A stretch of 64,000 nucleotides of DNA. Source: Flavihumibacter sp. UBA7668. Lineage in GTDB: Bacteria > Bacteroidota > Bacteroidia > Chitinophagales > Chitinophagaceae. Location of the stretch: assembly GCF_002483205.1 (NCBI RefSeq), contig NZ_DLHM01000001.1:563176-627175 (forward strand), in the 5' to 3' direction. Position numbers and translations under genes: made by a program. Positions 1 to 9,182 of the stretch are shown in pieces (the stretch's first letter is position 1; the number at the start of each line of letters is the position of its first letter). The notes under the pieces were generated by a model. The model saw only the letters and a list, made by a program, of their open reading frames with translations, had not been told where the DNA came from and did no database searches.

Positions 1-19
1 GTGGCACCCGACCGGTGGA
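1..19. repeat. Partial GC-rich palindromic repeat (family copy A)
   Basis: This is half of a palindromic element cut by the window edge. It contains CACCCGACCGGTGG, the same core found near 19.75, 29.9 and 37.7 kb. It lies directly after the mutY stop codon, so it probably serves as that gene's 3' hairpin. The missing half cannot be checked here. Confidence 0.6.
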
Positions 20-20
20 G

Positions 21-1103
21 TTAAGGGAGTTTGGGTGAGAAGGCGGTTATGAAGCGGGGGAAGGCGAGTTGGGAAAGTTGTTCTTTGGAAAGAAGCTGAT
101 AACCGGATGCAAGTGTGAGAGGCGCTGTTAGTTCGGCCGTGATGAATCGCCCTATAATGGTCTGGTGCGAAAGCTGTTGTTTTACTTCGGCAGAAACGCT
201 TATTTGTCTGACTTTAACGTTACCCAATTCTTTCTTCAATAGTATCAGAAAGGTTCTGGCCTCATCGTTCTGTGGTTCAGTAGTTTCAACCAGGACCCAT
301 TCATGCAGATCCTGCCAGATATCATTGCCCTGTCGCTGGCGCACATAATACGCTCCTTTCCAGGTAAGCCTGAAATAGTAGAAATAGCGTGTACGCCGTT
401 TAATGGATTTCTCTTTTACCGGAAGATCTGCCACCATACCAAGTTTAAATGCCTCACAATCCGCTTTTTGAATGCAGGAATCACAAAGCGGAAGCTGCGG
501 CTTGCAAATCACTGCACCAAAATCCATAATAGCCTGATTGTATGTGCCCGGAGCAGTATCAGGCAGCAGGGCATCAGCAAGTAATGCATACAATTTTTTC
601 CCGGAAAGACTGTCGATTGGGGTATTAATCCCAAAATAGCGGGATAATACTCTGAACACATTGCCATCCAATACGGCCTTCGGTTCCTGAAAGGCAAAAG
701 AAGCGATGGCTGCAGCGGTATATGGACCAACTCCCTTAAGCTGTAACAGATCGCTGTAATTGTCCGGAAAATGACCATTATTCTCAAAAGCAACCCATCG
801 GGCAGTAGCCAGGAGGTTCCTGCATCGGCTATAATAGCCTAATCCTTCCCAGAACTTGAAAACTTCGCTGTCTTCAGCCAGAGCGAGATCTCGAACCCCG
901 GGAAAGCGCTGGATAAATCGCTCATAATAGGCGAGTCCTTGCTCCACGCGGGTTTGCTGCAAAATAATTTCGCTCAGCCAAATCCTATAGGGGTCTGATT
1001 CACCTTTCCAGGGCATCTGGCGGGTATTGCTTTGCTGGTTCCAGTCCAGCAGGTTTTTGGTAAACTCGGGCAGGTTCTTCACAATGTTGGAAAAATATTT
1101 CAA
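21..1103 (-). CDS. mutY: A/G-specific adenine DNA glycosylase MutY
   Basis: The product (360 aa) removes adenine mispaired with 8-oxoguanine in base excision repair. The helix-hairpin-helix with its GVGPYTA motif is at about residues 121-137, the catalytic aspartate in LDGNVFR at about 146, and the MutY-type glutamate in WLSEIILQQTR at 45. The iron-sulfur loop has cysteines at 200, 207, 210 and 216. A C-terminal NUDIX-like 8-oxoG recognition region fits the full family length. It is divergent from the HU gene and ends against a palindromic repeat. Assignment is secure. Confidence 0.95.
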   Translation of the reverse strand: MKYFSNIVKNLPEFTKNLLDWNQQSNTRQMPWKGESDPYRIWLSEIILQQTRVEQGLAYYERFIQRFPGVRDLALAEDSEVFKFWEGLGYYSRCRNLLATARWVAFENNGHFPDNYSDLLQLKGVGPYTAAAIASFAFQEPKAVLDGNVFRVLSRYFGINTPIDSLSGKKLYALLADALLPDTAPGTYNQAIMDFGAVICKPQLPLCDSCIQKADCEAFKLGMVADLPVKEKSIKRRTRYFYYFRLTWKGAYYVRQRQGNDIWQDLHEWVLVETTEPQNDEARTFLILLKKELGNVKVRQISVSAEVKQQLSHQTIIGRFITAELTAPLTLASGYQLLSKEQLSQLAFPRFITAFSPKLP

Positions 1104-1249
1104 TTTAATTCAAAATCAATAAATTGCATAAGAGTTGCACGGATTAGAAGTTTATTTTATATTAACAAAACAAAACCGCATTGTTGTGGAATCCGGGTTA
1201 ACTGGCCAGCATTCCGCCACTTGACAAAAGATTCAAAACAGGTGTAATT

Positions 1250-1570
1250 ATGAGAAAGGCCGACCTCATCAATCAAATTGCAGAAAAAACCGGCATCCCC
1301 AAGGTGGATGTGCTGGTAACCCTGGAAGCAATGTTCAAAGAGGTGAAGGATGTGTTGTCGCAGGGAGAGAACATTTACATTCGGGGGTTTGGCAGCTTTA
1401 TTACCAAAAAAAGAGCTGCTAAAATCGGGCGTAACATCAAGAAAAATGTTGCGGTAGAAATTCCCGAGCATTTTATTCCCGCCTTCAAACCTGCCAAGGA
1501 ATTTGTGCAGGAGGTTAAAAAACTTAAAACTGTTAAGGAAGGACAGCCAAACCCCGACGAAGAAATGTAA
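1250..1570 (+). CDS. HU/IHF-family DNA-binding protein
   Basis: This is a 106-residue nucleoid-associated protein of the HU/IHF family, which bends DNA as a dimer. The N-terminal dimerisation helices start MRKADLINQIAEKTG. The DNA-contacting arm begins with the family signature IRGFGSF and is followed by a lysine-rich stretch. The C-terminus carries a short acidic extension (PNPDEEM) beyond the usual 90-95 residues. It lies 146 bp from the divergent mutY and 23 bp before the TPR gene, so co-transcription with the latter is likely. Confidence 0.93.
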   Translation: MRKADLINQIAEKTGIPKVDVLVTLEAMFKEVKDVLSQGENIYIRGFGSFITKKRAAKIGRNIKKNVAVEIPEHFIPAFKPAKEFVQEVKKLKTVKEGQPNPDEEM

Positions 1571-1593
1571 TTTTGCTGCCTTAATCACACGAA

Positions 1594-2442
1594 TTGAAAA
1601 AGCAGCAATTTATTGTAGTTGGTGGAGGGGTGGTGCTATTGGCAGCGCTTCTTCTGTTTGGCAATATGACTCCGCCGGTGAAAACCAAGGCCGGAGCTAT
1701 TGCCTCTATTCCATCGGAAGCATTTGATATCCAAACTGTTATTAAAGGTGCTACGGCTAATCTAACAGAAAGTCAGCAAACTTATGTAAATGGCCTGTCT
1801 GAAGCGGTGGTCAGAGGGGATGTTAAAGAACAGAAAATTAGGAATTTCCGTCAGCTTGCCAGCTTCTGGAGTGATTCAGCCAGGGCCTTTATTCCCTTTG
1901 CATATTATACAGCTGAAGCAGCTAAGTTGGAAAATTCTGAAAAAAGTCTCACCTTTGCAGCCCGAATCTTGCTGGATAACCTCCGTGGGGTAGATCAACC
2001 GGGCTTAAAATCCTGGCTGGCCAGCGAGTCGAAAGAGTTATTTGAAAAGGCAATTGTGTTGAATCCAACGAGTGATTCGTTGCAGGTTGGACTGGGAAGT
2101 ACCTATATTTTTGGAGCTTCAGCAGAGAATCCGCAGGCGGTGATGCAGGGAATTCAGAAAATTCTGGAAGTGAGCAGGAAAGATTCAACCAATTTGTATG
2201 CGCAGAAAATGTTGGGAATTGGCGGTATCGTATCCGGCCAGTACGACAAGGCGGTAGAACGTCTGGAAAAAGTTGTACAGGCTGAACCACATGATCTGGA
2301 AGTATTGCTGATGCTGGCGGAAGGTTATGAGCGGAAGGGTGATAAAGCAAAAGCGACAGAATGGTATCAGCATGCGGCTGAACATATTCAGAATCCTGCT
2401 TTAAAAGCAGAACTGGAGAAACGCATACAGCAATTGAAATAG
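1594..2442 (+). CDS. TPR-repeat protein with N-terminal membrane anchor
   Basis: The product has 282 residues and uses a TTG start, chosen because the next residues form a clean anchor: basic KKQQ followed by a hydrophobic segment (about residues 6-21). The C-terminal half has tetratricopeptide repeats, including the consensus-like stretch GQYDKAVERLEKVVQAEPHD followed by a second helix pair. TPRs mediate protein-protein contacts; the partner is unknown. The gene sits in the HU block and precedes the basic microprotein by 33 bp. The molecular role is not known. Confidence 0.8.
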   Translation: MKKQQFIVVGGGVVLLAALLLFGNMTPPVKTKAGAIASIPSEAFDIQTVIKGATANLTESQQTYVNGLSEAVVRGDVKEQKIRNFRQLASFWSDSARAFIPFAYYTAEAAKLENSEKSLTFAARILLDNLRGVDQPGLKSWLASESKELFEKAIVLNPTSDSLQVGLGSTYIFGASAENPQAVMQGIQKILEVSRKDSTNLYAQKMLGIGGIVSGQYDKAVERLEKVVQAEPHDLEVLLMLAEGYERKGDKAKATEWYQHAAEHIQNPALKAELEKRIQQLK

Positions 2443-2475
2443 TTTGAATTGTTAACATTGTAAATAGTACTGAAG

Positions 2476-2568
2476 ATGCCTTGTGGTAAAAAAAGAAAGC
2501 GTCATAAGATTGCGACGCACAAACGGAAAAAAAGATTGAGAAAGAATCGTCATAAGAAGAAGAAATAA
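2476..2568 (+). CDS. 30-aa basic AURKAIP1/COX24-domain protein, candidate ribosomal protein
   Basis: This microprotein begins MPCGKKRKRHKIATHKRKKR and has 30 residues, about two thirds of them Lys, Arg or His. The KRKRHK-x-x-THKRKKRLRKNRHKK pattern matches the short Bacteroidota proteins with the AURKAIP1/COX24 domain, the family of mitochondrial ribosomal protein mS38 and bacterial bS22. I infer a structural ribosomal role by family resemblance. A strong intrinsic terminator follows 25 bp downstream, supporting expression with the upstream genes. It is easily missed by gene callers because of its length. Confidence 0.8.
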   Translation: MPCGKKRKRHKIATHKRKKRLRKNRHKKKK

Positions 2569-2593
2569 TTTCCTTCTTTCAATGCCTCTATGT

Positions 2594-2625
2594 AAAGCCG
2601 GAATAAACTAATTTGTTCCGGCTTT
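2594..2625 (+). terminator. Intrinsic terminator after the HU-TPR-microprotein block
   Basis: AAAGCCGGAA (2594-2603) pairs perfectly with TTCCGGCTTT (2616-2625) across a 12-nt loop. A pyrimidine-rich tract follows. It separates the upstream block from the RNase G gene. Confidence 0.75.
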
Positions 2626-2753
2626 ATTCCCTTTCAGCTGTTCGTTTTACGTGGTTGTAGGTGATTATTGCAAATTCTTTACAACCATCGTTACTATCAA
2701 CCTCAGCTGAGTTCCTTTTGGTGAGATTGGACTGACGTTAAAAGATTACTCGC

Positions 2754-4301
2754 TTGAACAAGGAATTAATTATCAACTCAGCACCACAGGGTGTTGAGAT
2801 AGCTCTCCTGGAAGACAAAAAACTGGTAGAACTGCACAATGAAAAAGCAGATGCCAGTTTTGCTGTCGGGGATTTATATTTAGGAAAGGTACGTAAACTC
2901 ATACCTGGTTTGAATGCTGCATTTGTAGATGTAGGATTCGAAAAGGATGCTTTTTTGCATTATACCGATCTAAGTCCCTATGCCAAATCCCTCCTCAAAT
3001 TTACCCAGCAGTCAATTGGTGATACCAATGGCAGTTTCGATTTCGGCAAGTTCGAAGTGGAAGCTGAAATTGTAAAGACCGGTAAGATCAATGAAGTATT
3101 GGGTGGTAAACCTAATGTATTGGTTCAGATTCTGAAAGAACCGATTGCTGCCAAGGGCCCGAGGCTCAGTTGCGAAATTTCCCTGCCTGGAAGATTTGTC
3201 GTTATCACTCCATTCAATGATGTGGTAGCCGTTTCACGGAAAATCCATTCAGCGGATGAGCGTAAACGCCTTCAGAAAATCATTGAAGCGATTAAACCTA
3301 AAAACTTTGGGGTTATCGTTCGTACAGCGGCAGAAGGCAAGAATACGGCTGAACTACATGAGGATTTACTGGCGTTGGTAGAAACATGGAAAGCTATCCA
3401 GCATAACCTGAAGAGTGCCGTTGCACCAGCAAAAATCCTGAGTGAGCAAACCAAAACAACCAGTATGTTGCGGGATTTGCTCAACGAGGATTTCAACCGG
3501 ATCGTAGTAAATGATCGGAACCTATACAACGATACCAAAACCTATATTCAGCGGATTGCCCCGGATAAGGCGGATATTGTTTCTTTTTACCATAATGGTT
3601 CTCCGATTTTTGATCAGTATGGAGTAACCAAACAGGTTAAAGCTGCTTTTGGAAAAACGGTAAACCTTCCCAGTGGCGCCTACCTGATTATTGAACATAC
3701 AGAAGCACTTCATGTCATTGACGTGAATAGTGGATATAAAAGTGTGAGCAATAACCAGGAACAGAATGCCCTGGAAACTAATATGGAAGCCGCAGAAGAA
3801 ATTGCCCGTCAATTAAGGCTGCGCGACCTGGGTGGAATCATCGTAGTCGACTTCATCGATATGAAGTTGCCGGAGAACAAGAAGAAACTGATGGATGCCA
3901 TGGAAAGCATGATGAAGCCAGACAGGGCCAAACATGCGGTACTTCCGATTTCCAAATTTGGATTGATGCAGATTACCCGGCAGAGAATGAAGCCGGAGCT
4001 GAACATCAATACAATGGAAGTTTGTCCAAGTTGCAATGGAACCGGCAAAATTTCATCCTCACTGGTACTGGAAGACGAAATAGAAAAGAACCTGAATTAC
4101 CTGATTACCCACAAACACAGCAACCTTACGCTGGCGGTTCATCCGATAATGTATGCCTATTTGACCAAGGGGTGGATTTTCAGCAAGTTCTGGAAATGGA
4201 AGCGCCATTTCAAACAAAATATTAAATTACAGTCCAATACCAATTATCACCTCACGGAGTTTCACTTTTATGATGACCATGAGGAAGAAATAAAATTGTA
4301 A
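2754..4301 (+). CDS. rng: Ribonuclease E/G family endoribonuclease
   Basis: The product (515 aa) is a single-strand-specific endoribonuclease of the RNase E/G family, acting in rRNA maturation and mRNA decay. An S1-like RNA-binding domain lies at about residues 35-125. The catalytic domain carries the metal-binding aspartates in HVIDVNSG (about 323) and VVDFIDM (about 366). The zinc-link motif CPSCNGTG is at about 423-430. The length matches RNase G rather than RNase E, which has a long disordered tail. A TTG start at 2754 gives the canonical MNKELIINSAPQG N-terminus. Confidence 0.93.
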   Translation: MNKELIINSAPQGVEIALLEDKKLVELHNEKADASFAVGDLYLGKVRKLIPGLNAAFVDVGFEKDAFLHYTDLSPYAKSLLKFTQQSIGDTNGSFDFGKFEVEAEIVKTGKINEVLGGKPNVLVQILKEPIAAKGPRLSCEISLPGRFVVITPFNDVVAVSRKIHSADERKRLQKIIEAIKPKNFGVIVRTAAEGKNTAELHEDLLALVETWKAIQHNLKSAVAPAKILSEQTKTTSMLRDLLNEDFNRIVVNDRNLYNDTKTYIQRIAPDKADIVSFYHNGSPIFDQYGVTKQVKAAFGKTVNLPSGAYLIIEHTEALHVIDVNSGYKSVSNNQEQNALETNMEAAEEIARQLRLRDLGGIIVVDFIDMKLPENKKKLMDAMESMMKPDRAKHAVLPISKFGLMQITRQRMKPELNINTMEVCPSCNGTGKISSSLVLEDEIEKNLNYLITHKHSNLTLAVHPIMYAYLTKGWIFSKFWKWKRHFKQNIKLQSNTNYHLTEFHFYDDHEEEIKL

Positions 4302-4328
4302 ACTGCCAATCTCCCTACTACATAATTT

Positions 4329-4360
4329 AAAAGGGTCACCCATTACTAAGTGACCCTTTT
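4329..4360. terminator. Bidirectional intrinsic terminator between rng and susD
   Basis: AAAAGGGTCAC (4329-4339) and GTGACCCTTTT (4350-4360) form a perfect 11-bp stem with a 10-nt loop. A-runs and T-runs flank both sides, so it can terminate both the forward RNase G gene and the reverse SusD gene that converge here. Confidence 0.85.
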
Positions 4361-4382
4361 ACCATTTCAATTTAAGGTATGC

Positions 4383-5738
4383 TTAATACCCTGCATTCTG
4401 TACTAGAATTCCTTTAGCGGCATCCACCTCCCTTTGTGGAATCGGCAATACCATTTTAGGATCATTGAATGTAAAACCGTCAGCTGAACGCTTCAGACGT
4501 TTTAAATCATGTAAACCATGACCTTCATGCGCCAATTCCAGTTTTCTTTCCGCCAGGATAATATCAAGAGTAAGAGTACCTAGAGTGGTTAATCCTGCAC
4601 GTGCCCGAATGGGAGTAATATCCTGAACTGGAGTTGCACCAACACTTGTACCCAATCTGAAATTAGTCTCTGCTCTTGTCAGATAAAGCTCAGACAGACG
4701 GATTATTGGCAGGTTCCGATACTGGAATTTCCATTTCCCGCTTCTGATTGTTTCCGCATCATCTTCATAGAACAAACTGACACGGTTATCATCTTCGTCG
4801 TACAGATTCAGGTGTTTTGAAAGAATGGCAACATCACCATCCCTTCCGCCGAATTCAGGAATTGACCAGAAAAGATGCATATCGTTTGCGCCATCATTCG
4901 CACTTACCTGGATAGCGAAAATATCTTCAGAAGAATTTGAAGAATTGTTAAACAGCGTGGCATAGTTTCCAGCCAATTGAAATCCCATTTCTTCTGCAAG
5001 ATTAATTGCAGTATTCGCCTGGTCACGTGCACCCTGATAATTTTCCATCTGCAGGTATACTCTTGATAGTTGTGCAGCTGCGGCGGCAGCGTTGGCATAT
5101 TCGTCGTTATAGCCAACAGGAGTGAGGAGCGACTGGCTTTCAGTAAGATCAGCAATCACCTGGGTATAAACTTCCTCTATAGTATTCCTCGGGCGGGCTG
5201 CACTTACGTTATCAGTTCTGGTTGGATCAAGGACCAGAGGAACTCCGGGAGTTGAACCCGCATTTCCCGCAGCGTATGGCTGGGCAAAGAACTTGACCAG
5301 TTCAAAGAACATGGAGCCCCGTATAAACAAAGCCTCGCCTTTTACCCGGTCACGATCATCTTCATTAACAACATCCAAGGCACTTAAGATATTATTCGCG
5401 GCGTTAATTGCCTGGTAAGCATCCAGCCAGCTGTCCCGAACATACGCATTGGTGGTCAGGATATCTTTTCTCCAGATTTCCCGTGGCTGATTGAAAGTAC
5501 CTTCCCAGCGCAGCTCGCCATCAGAAGCCATTAATTCAGAATAAAGGAAAAGATCTCCGCCATATACGGAACTGCTACTAACCATATCATACGCACCATT
5601 CAACAGGTTTTTTACTCCCTGGTCCGTACTCAGTACCACGTCCTCTTCGATGCTTTGAGTGGGCAGTAAATCCAGTTTTTTTCCGCAGGATCCTGCCATA
5701 AGAATGGCTGCAGAAATTATAATTATATTTTTTTTCAT
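4383..5738 (-). CDS. SusD/RagB-family outer-membrane nutrient-binding lipoprotein
   Basis: This 451-residue lipoprotein pairs with the SusC-type transporter encoded 18 bp upstream to capture oligomeric nutrients at the cell surface. The signal peptide ends at a lipobox with the lipidated cysteine at residue 18 (LMAGSC). The helical TPR-like scaffold typical of SusD runs through the middle, and the C-terminal region has the family pattern RLSELYLTRAE. It is slightly shorter than most SusD proteins. No glycosidase or regulator gene flanks the pair, so the substrate cannot be inferred. Confidence 0.92.
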   Translation of the reverse strand: MKKNIIIISAAILMAGSCGKKLDLLPTQSIEEDVVLSTDQGVKNLLNGAYDMVSSSSVYGGDLFLYSELMASDGELRWEGTFNQPREIWRKDILTTNAYVRDSWLDAYQAINAANNILSALDVVNEDDRDRVKGEALFIRGSMFFELVKFFAQPYAAGNAGSTPGVPLVLDPTRTDNVSAARPRNTIEEVYTQVIADLTESQSLLTPVGYNDEYANAAAAAAQLSRVYLQMENYQGARDQANTAINLAEEMGFQLAGNYATLFNNSSNSSEDIFAIQVSANDGANDMHLFWSIPEFGGRDGDVAILSKHLNLYDEDDNRVSLFYEDDAETIRSGKWKFQYRNLPIIRLSELYLTRAETNFRLGTSVGATPVQDITPIRARAGLTTLGTLTLDIILAERKLELAHEGHGLHDLKRLKRSADGFTFNDPKMVLPIPQREVDAAKGILVQNAGY

Positions 5739-5756
5739 GTTTCTCTGTGTTTTCAG

Positions 5757-8700
5757 TTAAAAGCCAACGTTCAGGCCAAATGTTAGAGATTTGATTTGAG
5801 GCGCAGCATAAAAATCTGAACCCTGGTTCCTGTTTCCTGCACGGTAATCTGTGTTTACTTCCGGATCCCATCCGGAGTAGTTGGTGAAGGTGAACAGGTT
5901 CACACCAGTAATATAGAATCTGGCTGAACGCATTTTCAATTTACCGGTAACTTTTGCCGGAATATTGTAAGCAAGGGTTACGTTTTTAACACGAACATAG
6001 GATGCGTCTTCAACATAACGACTGGATGCTCCGATACCATTACCATATCCCAGGCGCAATTGTGGTATATTGGTGATATCACCAGGCTTCTGCCAACGTT
6101 TAAGCTGGTCGCTGGTTTGGTTATCAAACCAGTCGAAACTTGCCGACATAAATCCACCAGCACCATTCATTACCTGGTTTCCAAAAACACCCTGCAACAA
6201 TACACTCAGTTCAAAGCCCTTGAATGATACTGTATTGTTCAAACCTGCAATGATATCCGGATTGGGGTTTCCAACCACAAAGCTATGCGCATCGTTAATA
6301 TCATTGGTAGTTGATTTGCCATCCTCCAGATAATATAATGCATCACCATTCTGAGGATCTGCTCCTGCGAATTTGGGGCCATAGAACACACCTATTGATT
6401 CTCCTACTATTAGAGAGTTCATGTAACGCCCATCGTTACCGGGAATTATAGTCTGATCACCATCCAGCTTAGTCACTTTGTTTTTATTGAATGACATATT
6501 CAAACTGGTATTCCATGTAAAATTCTTACGTGCAACATTGGTTGAATTCAAAACGAACTCAAACCCTTTGTTCTGCATAGAACCAACGTTTACAGTCTGA
6601 CTGGTGAAACCTGTGGTACCCTGAACAGGTACTAAATATATCAAATCACGCGTGCTGCGAACGTAGTAATCAACTTCACCAGAAATACGGTTATTAAATA
6701 ATCCGAAATCAAATCCGATATCGGTTTGATCAGACTTTTCCCATTTCAAGTTCTCATTAGACAATTGTTGGGAAATAAGTGCGGCAGAATTATTGTATTT
6801 AGCACCGCCATACAAGCTAAGATGTGAGAAGTTACCAAACCCATCTGCATTTCCGGTAAGTCCCCAGGAAGCACGAAGCTTAAGGAAACTTAATACATCA
6901 GAATTGGAAAGAAATGATTCTTCCGATAAGATCCATCCTGCAGAAACTGCCGGAAAGAAACCATACCTGTTCTCAGTACCAAAACGGGATGATCCGTCCA
7001 CACGGCCGCTCAGTGAAACCAGGTACCTGTCGTTCAGTTTATAGTTTACACGTGCGAAGTACGAAAGAATGGAAGAAGCATCAAAAGAGGAAGTTCCTCC
7101 CGTAATCCGACCCGCACTAGCCAAACGGCTTAAGTCACTTGAAGGAAAATCTTCACCATAAACCTGGGAGAAGTCGGCTTTATACTTCTGATAAGACATA
7201 CCAAGAGTTGCATCCAAATCATGTTTGTCTTTGATCAGTTTGCGATAGTTAAAGTAATTATTGGTATTATAGTTCAACATTCTGTACCAGTCCACCTGAC
7301 CATAACCGTTAGTACCTTCTCCCACGATGGTTCTGCTTCCATTGTAGCGGTCTTCATTCTGCGTCTGGACATCTAATCCGAATTCAGACCGGAAGATTAA
7401 TCCGTTCATTAGTTTATAAGCAAGATAAGCACTACCCAGGTTACGATAGGTCGTAGCAATGAGGCGGGAGTCTTCCAGTTCTATGAGTGGGTTATAATAA
7501 GTTGTAACCGGCCGATCGTAAAGATTACCATCCAAATCTCTTACGGGAGTTACAGGAGAAAGTGCGACCATCTGCATGGGTGTATAAAACTCGTTGTCAT
7601 CTGCCACCCTTTTGGCTACTGTCCTGGACAAGCCAAAGTTCACTCCAACTTTCAATCTTTCAGTAGCATCGTGCTCCAGGTTTAAACGGCTTGAAATCCG
7701 CTGAAAATTATTACCTACCAAGATACCATCCTGATCGCTCAATCCACCACTCAGGAAGAAGCGTGTTTTGTCGGTACCACCAGAAAAATTTACATCAACC
7801 AGGCGGGTTCTTGCATCATTCTGGTAAGCCTGTTTTTCCCAATCAGTGTTTGTTTCAAGCTCTCTCCAGTTGGAATGACCGGAATAACGGGTTAGTCTTC
7901 CTTCTGCAAATTGCAGCCAGGAACCTGAATACTGGGACGGATCCAGCGGATCAATGCCTTCAATATTATCACTATTGATAGCAGCTTCCCTTAACAGGTC
8001 AATGTATTGGCGGGCATTCAGGAAACTACGATGGCCAGTTGGTTTATTACTACCGTACTGTACGTTAACATTTACAGTTGATTTACCGGATTTGCCCCGT
8101 TTGGTGGTAATGAGCACAACACCATTTGCTGCACGGGATCCATAGATGGCTGCAGCAGAAGCGTCTTTAAGAATATCAAAGGATTCTACATCGTTGAAAT
8201 TCAGGTCAGCCAGTGCATTTCCTGCAATCGAAGAAGAGTTGATGGGAACACCATCTACAACATACAACGGTTCATTTGAAGCGCTGATAGAACCGGCACC
8301 ACGGATTCTAACTTTAACTCCTTCACCAACCTTACCACTCTGGGATTCTACGAATACACCAGAAGCGCGGCCCTGCAGAGCCTGGTTAAAGTTTACAACA
8401 GGTGTGTTAGCAACTTCATCACCTTTAATACGGGCGATTGAACCTGTAAGGTCTTTTTTAATTTTCGTTCCATACCCCACAACTACAACTTCCGAAAGAG
8501 AGGCATCAGAAGTTGATAACTGAACAACTACATTGTCTGTAATCGCTACTTCCCTGTTTCCATATCCAACAGAAGAAATAACCAGCGTAGTTCCATTAGC
8601 CGGAACTCTCAAACTAAACTGTCCATTTTCATTTGTTAATGCATTAATGGAAGTTCCTTTAACAGTTACTGTGGCCCCGATTAATGGAGAACCATCTTTC

Positions 8701-8810
8701 TGATCTGTAATTTTTCCGGTGATTTGTCGGTCCTGCGCCTGCACTGTAAGCGCAGTAAAGAGGAGCAGGATACCCCAGATCCAACCGGATAGGTTTTTTG
8801 TTGCAGCCAT
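5757..8810 (-). CDS. SusC/RagA-family TonB-dependent outer-membrane transporter
   Basis: This TonB-dependent transporter imports the ligand delivered by its SusD partner. From the ATG at 8810 it has 1017 residues: signal peptide, then a carboxypeptidase-regulatory-like domain (GKITDQKDGSPLIGATVTVKG), then a plug with the SusC hallmark VVVGYGT and the TonB-box region, then a 22-strand-type barrel ending in LTFGLNVGF. An in-frame TTG at 8834 would extend the protein, but it overlaps the predicted -7 promoter box, so the ATG is preferred. The gene leads the susC-susD operon. Confidence 0.93.
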   Translation of the reverse strand: MAATKNLSGWIWGILLLFTALTVQAQDRQITGKITDQKDGSPLIGATVTVKGTSINALTNENGQFSLRVPANGTTLVISSVGYGNREVAITDNVVVQLSTSDASLSEVVVVGYGTKIKKDLTGSIARIKGDEVANTPVVNFNQALQGRASGVFVESQSGKVGEGVKVRIRGAGSISASNEPLYVVDGVPINSSSIAGNALADLNFNDVESFDILKDASAAAIYGSRAANGVVLITTKRGKSGKSTVNVNVQYGSNKPTGHRSFLNARQYIDLLREAAINSDNIEGIDPLDPSQYSGSWLQFAEGRLTRYSGHSNWRELETNTDWEKQAYQNDARTRLVDVNFSGGTDKTRFFLSGGLSDQDGILVGNNFQRISSRLNLEHDATERLKVGVNFGLSRTVAKRVADDNEFYTPMQMVALSPVTPVRDLDGNLYDRPVTTYYNPLIELEDSRLIATTYRNLGSAYLAYKLMNGLIFRSEFGLDVQTQNEDRYNGSRTIVGEGTNGYGQVDWYRMLNYNTNNYFNYRKLIKDKHDLDATLGMSYQKYKADFSQVYGEDFPSSDLSRLASAGRITGGTSSFDASSILSYFARVNYKLNDRYLVSLSGRVDGSSRFGTENRYGFFPAVSAGWILSEESFLSNSDVLSFLKLRASWGLTGNADGFGNFSHLSLYGGAKYNNSAALISQQLSNENLKWEKSDQTDIGFDFGLFNNRISGEVDYYVRSTRDLIYLVPVQGTTGFTSQTVNVGSMQNKGFEFVLNSTNVARKNFTWNTSLNMSFNKNKVTKLDGDQTIIPGNDGRYMNSLIVGESIGVFYGPKFAGADPQNGDALYYLEDGKSTTNDINDAHSFVVGNPNPDIIAGLNNTVSFKGFELSVLLQGVFGNQVMNGAGGFMSASFDWFDNQTSDQLKRWQKPGDITNIPQLRLGYGNGIGASSRYVEDASYVRVKNVTLAYNIPAKVTGKLKMRSARFYITGVNLFTFTNYSGWDPEVNTDYRAGNRNQGSDFYAAPQIKSLTFGLNVGF

Positions 8811-8831
8811 ATTCACGTGTGTTAGTTTTGC

Positions 8832-8839
8832 CAAATATA
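8832..8839 (-). promoter_or_regulatory. Bacteroidota -7 promoter box for susC
   Basis: On the minus strand the box reads TATATTTG, a perfect match to the TAnnTTTG consensus of the Bacteroidota housekeeping sigma factor. It lies 21 nt before the ATG at 8810. A matching -33 TTG is not clear. Confidence 0.5.
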
Positions 8840-9131
8840 TTGGCGGTTAAGAGAATGTTAAACTAAAATAACGGAGTTTTTTAAAGTTTTTATTGGAATT
8901 TTAAAAGAACAACCCTGCAAAATTCAGATTTTTTGTTAATAAAAAATCAAATTCTCCATATCTAGACAGTTTCGATTACCATTCCGCTGTTTGATTTTCT
9001 TTTTTCATCTTATATATCTTTAATATGCAATTTATTAACATATTAATTACTTAACACAATATTGCATTGTTTAAACTAAAAAATTTGTATTTTTTTCGTA
9101 TATTTTTTATTACTATTCAATCTCCGCATAA
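8840..9131. other. AT-rich intergenic region upstream of susC
   Basis: No gene was found in these roughly 290 bases. The stretch is very AT-rich, with poly-A/T runs. It contains an inverted pair ATGCAAT (9025-9031) and ATTGCAT (9061-9067) and repeated TTAAC/TTAAT words. This could be a regulatory zone for the susC operon, but no specific site can be assigned. Confidence 0.4.
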
Positions 9132-9132
9132 A

Positions 9133-9164
9133 AAAAGCTGATCCAGTTGCCCGAATCAGCTTTT
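9133..9164 (-). terminator. Intrinsic terminator of the zinc metallopeptidase gene
   Basis: AAAAGCTGAT (9133-9142) and ATCAGCTTTT (9155-9164) form a 10-bp stem with a 12-nt loop. On the minus strand it is followed by a run of six T, just after the stop codon of the gene at 9183. Confidence 0.8.
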
Positions 9165-9182
9165 AATTTTAGCGTGATGAGA

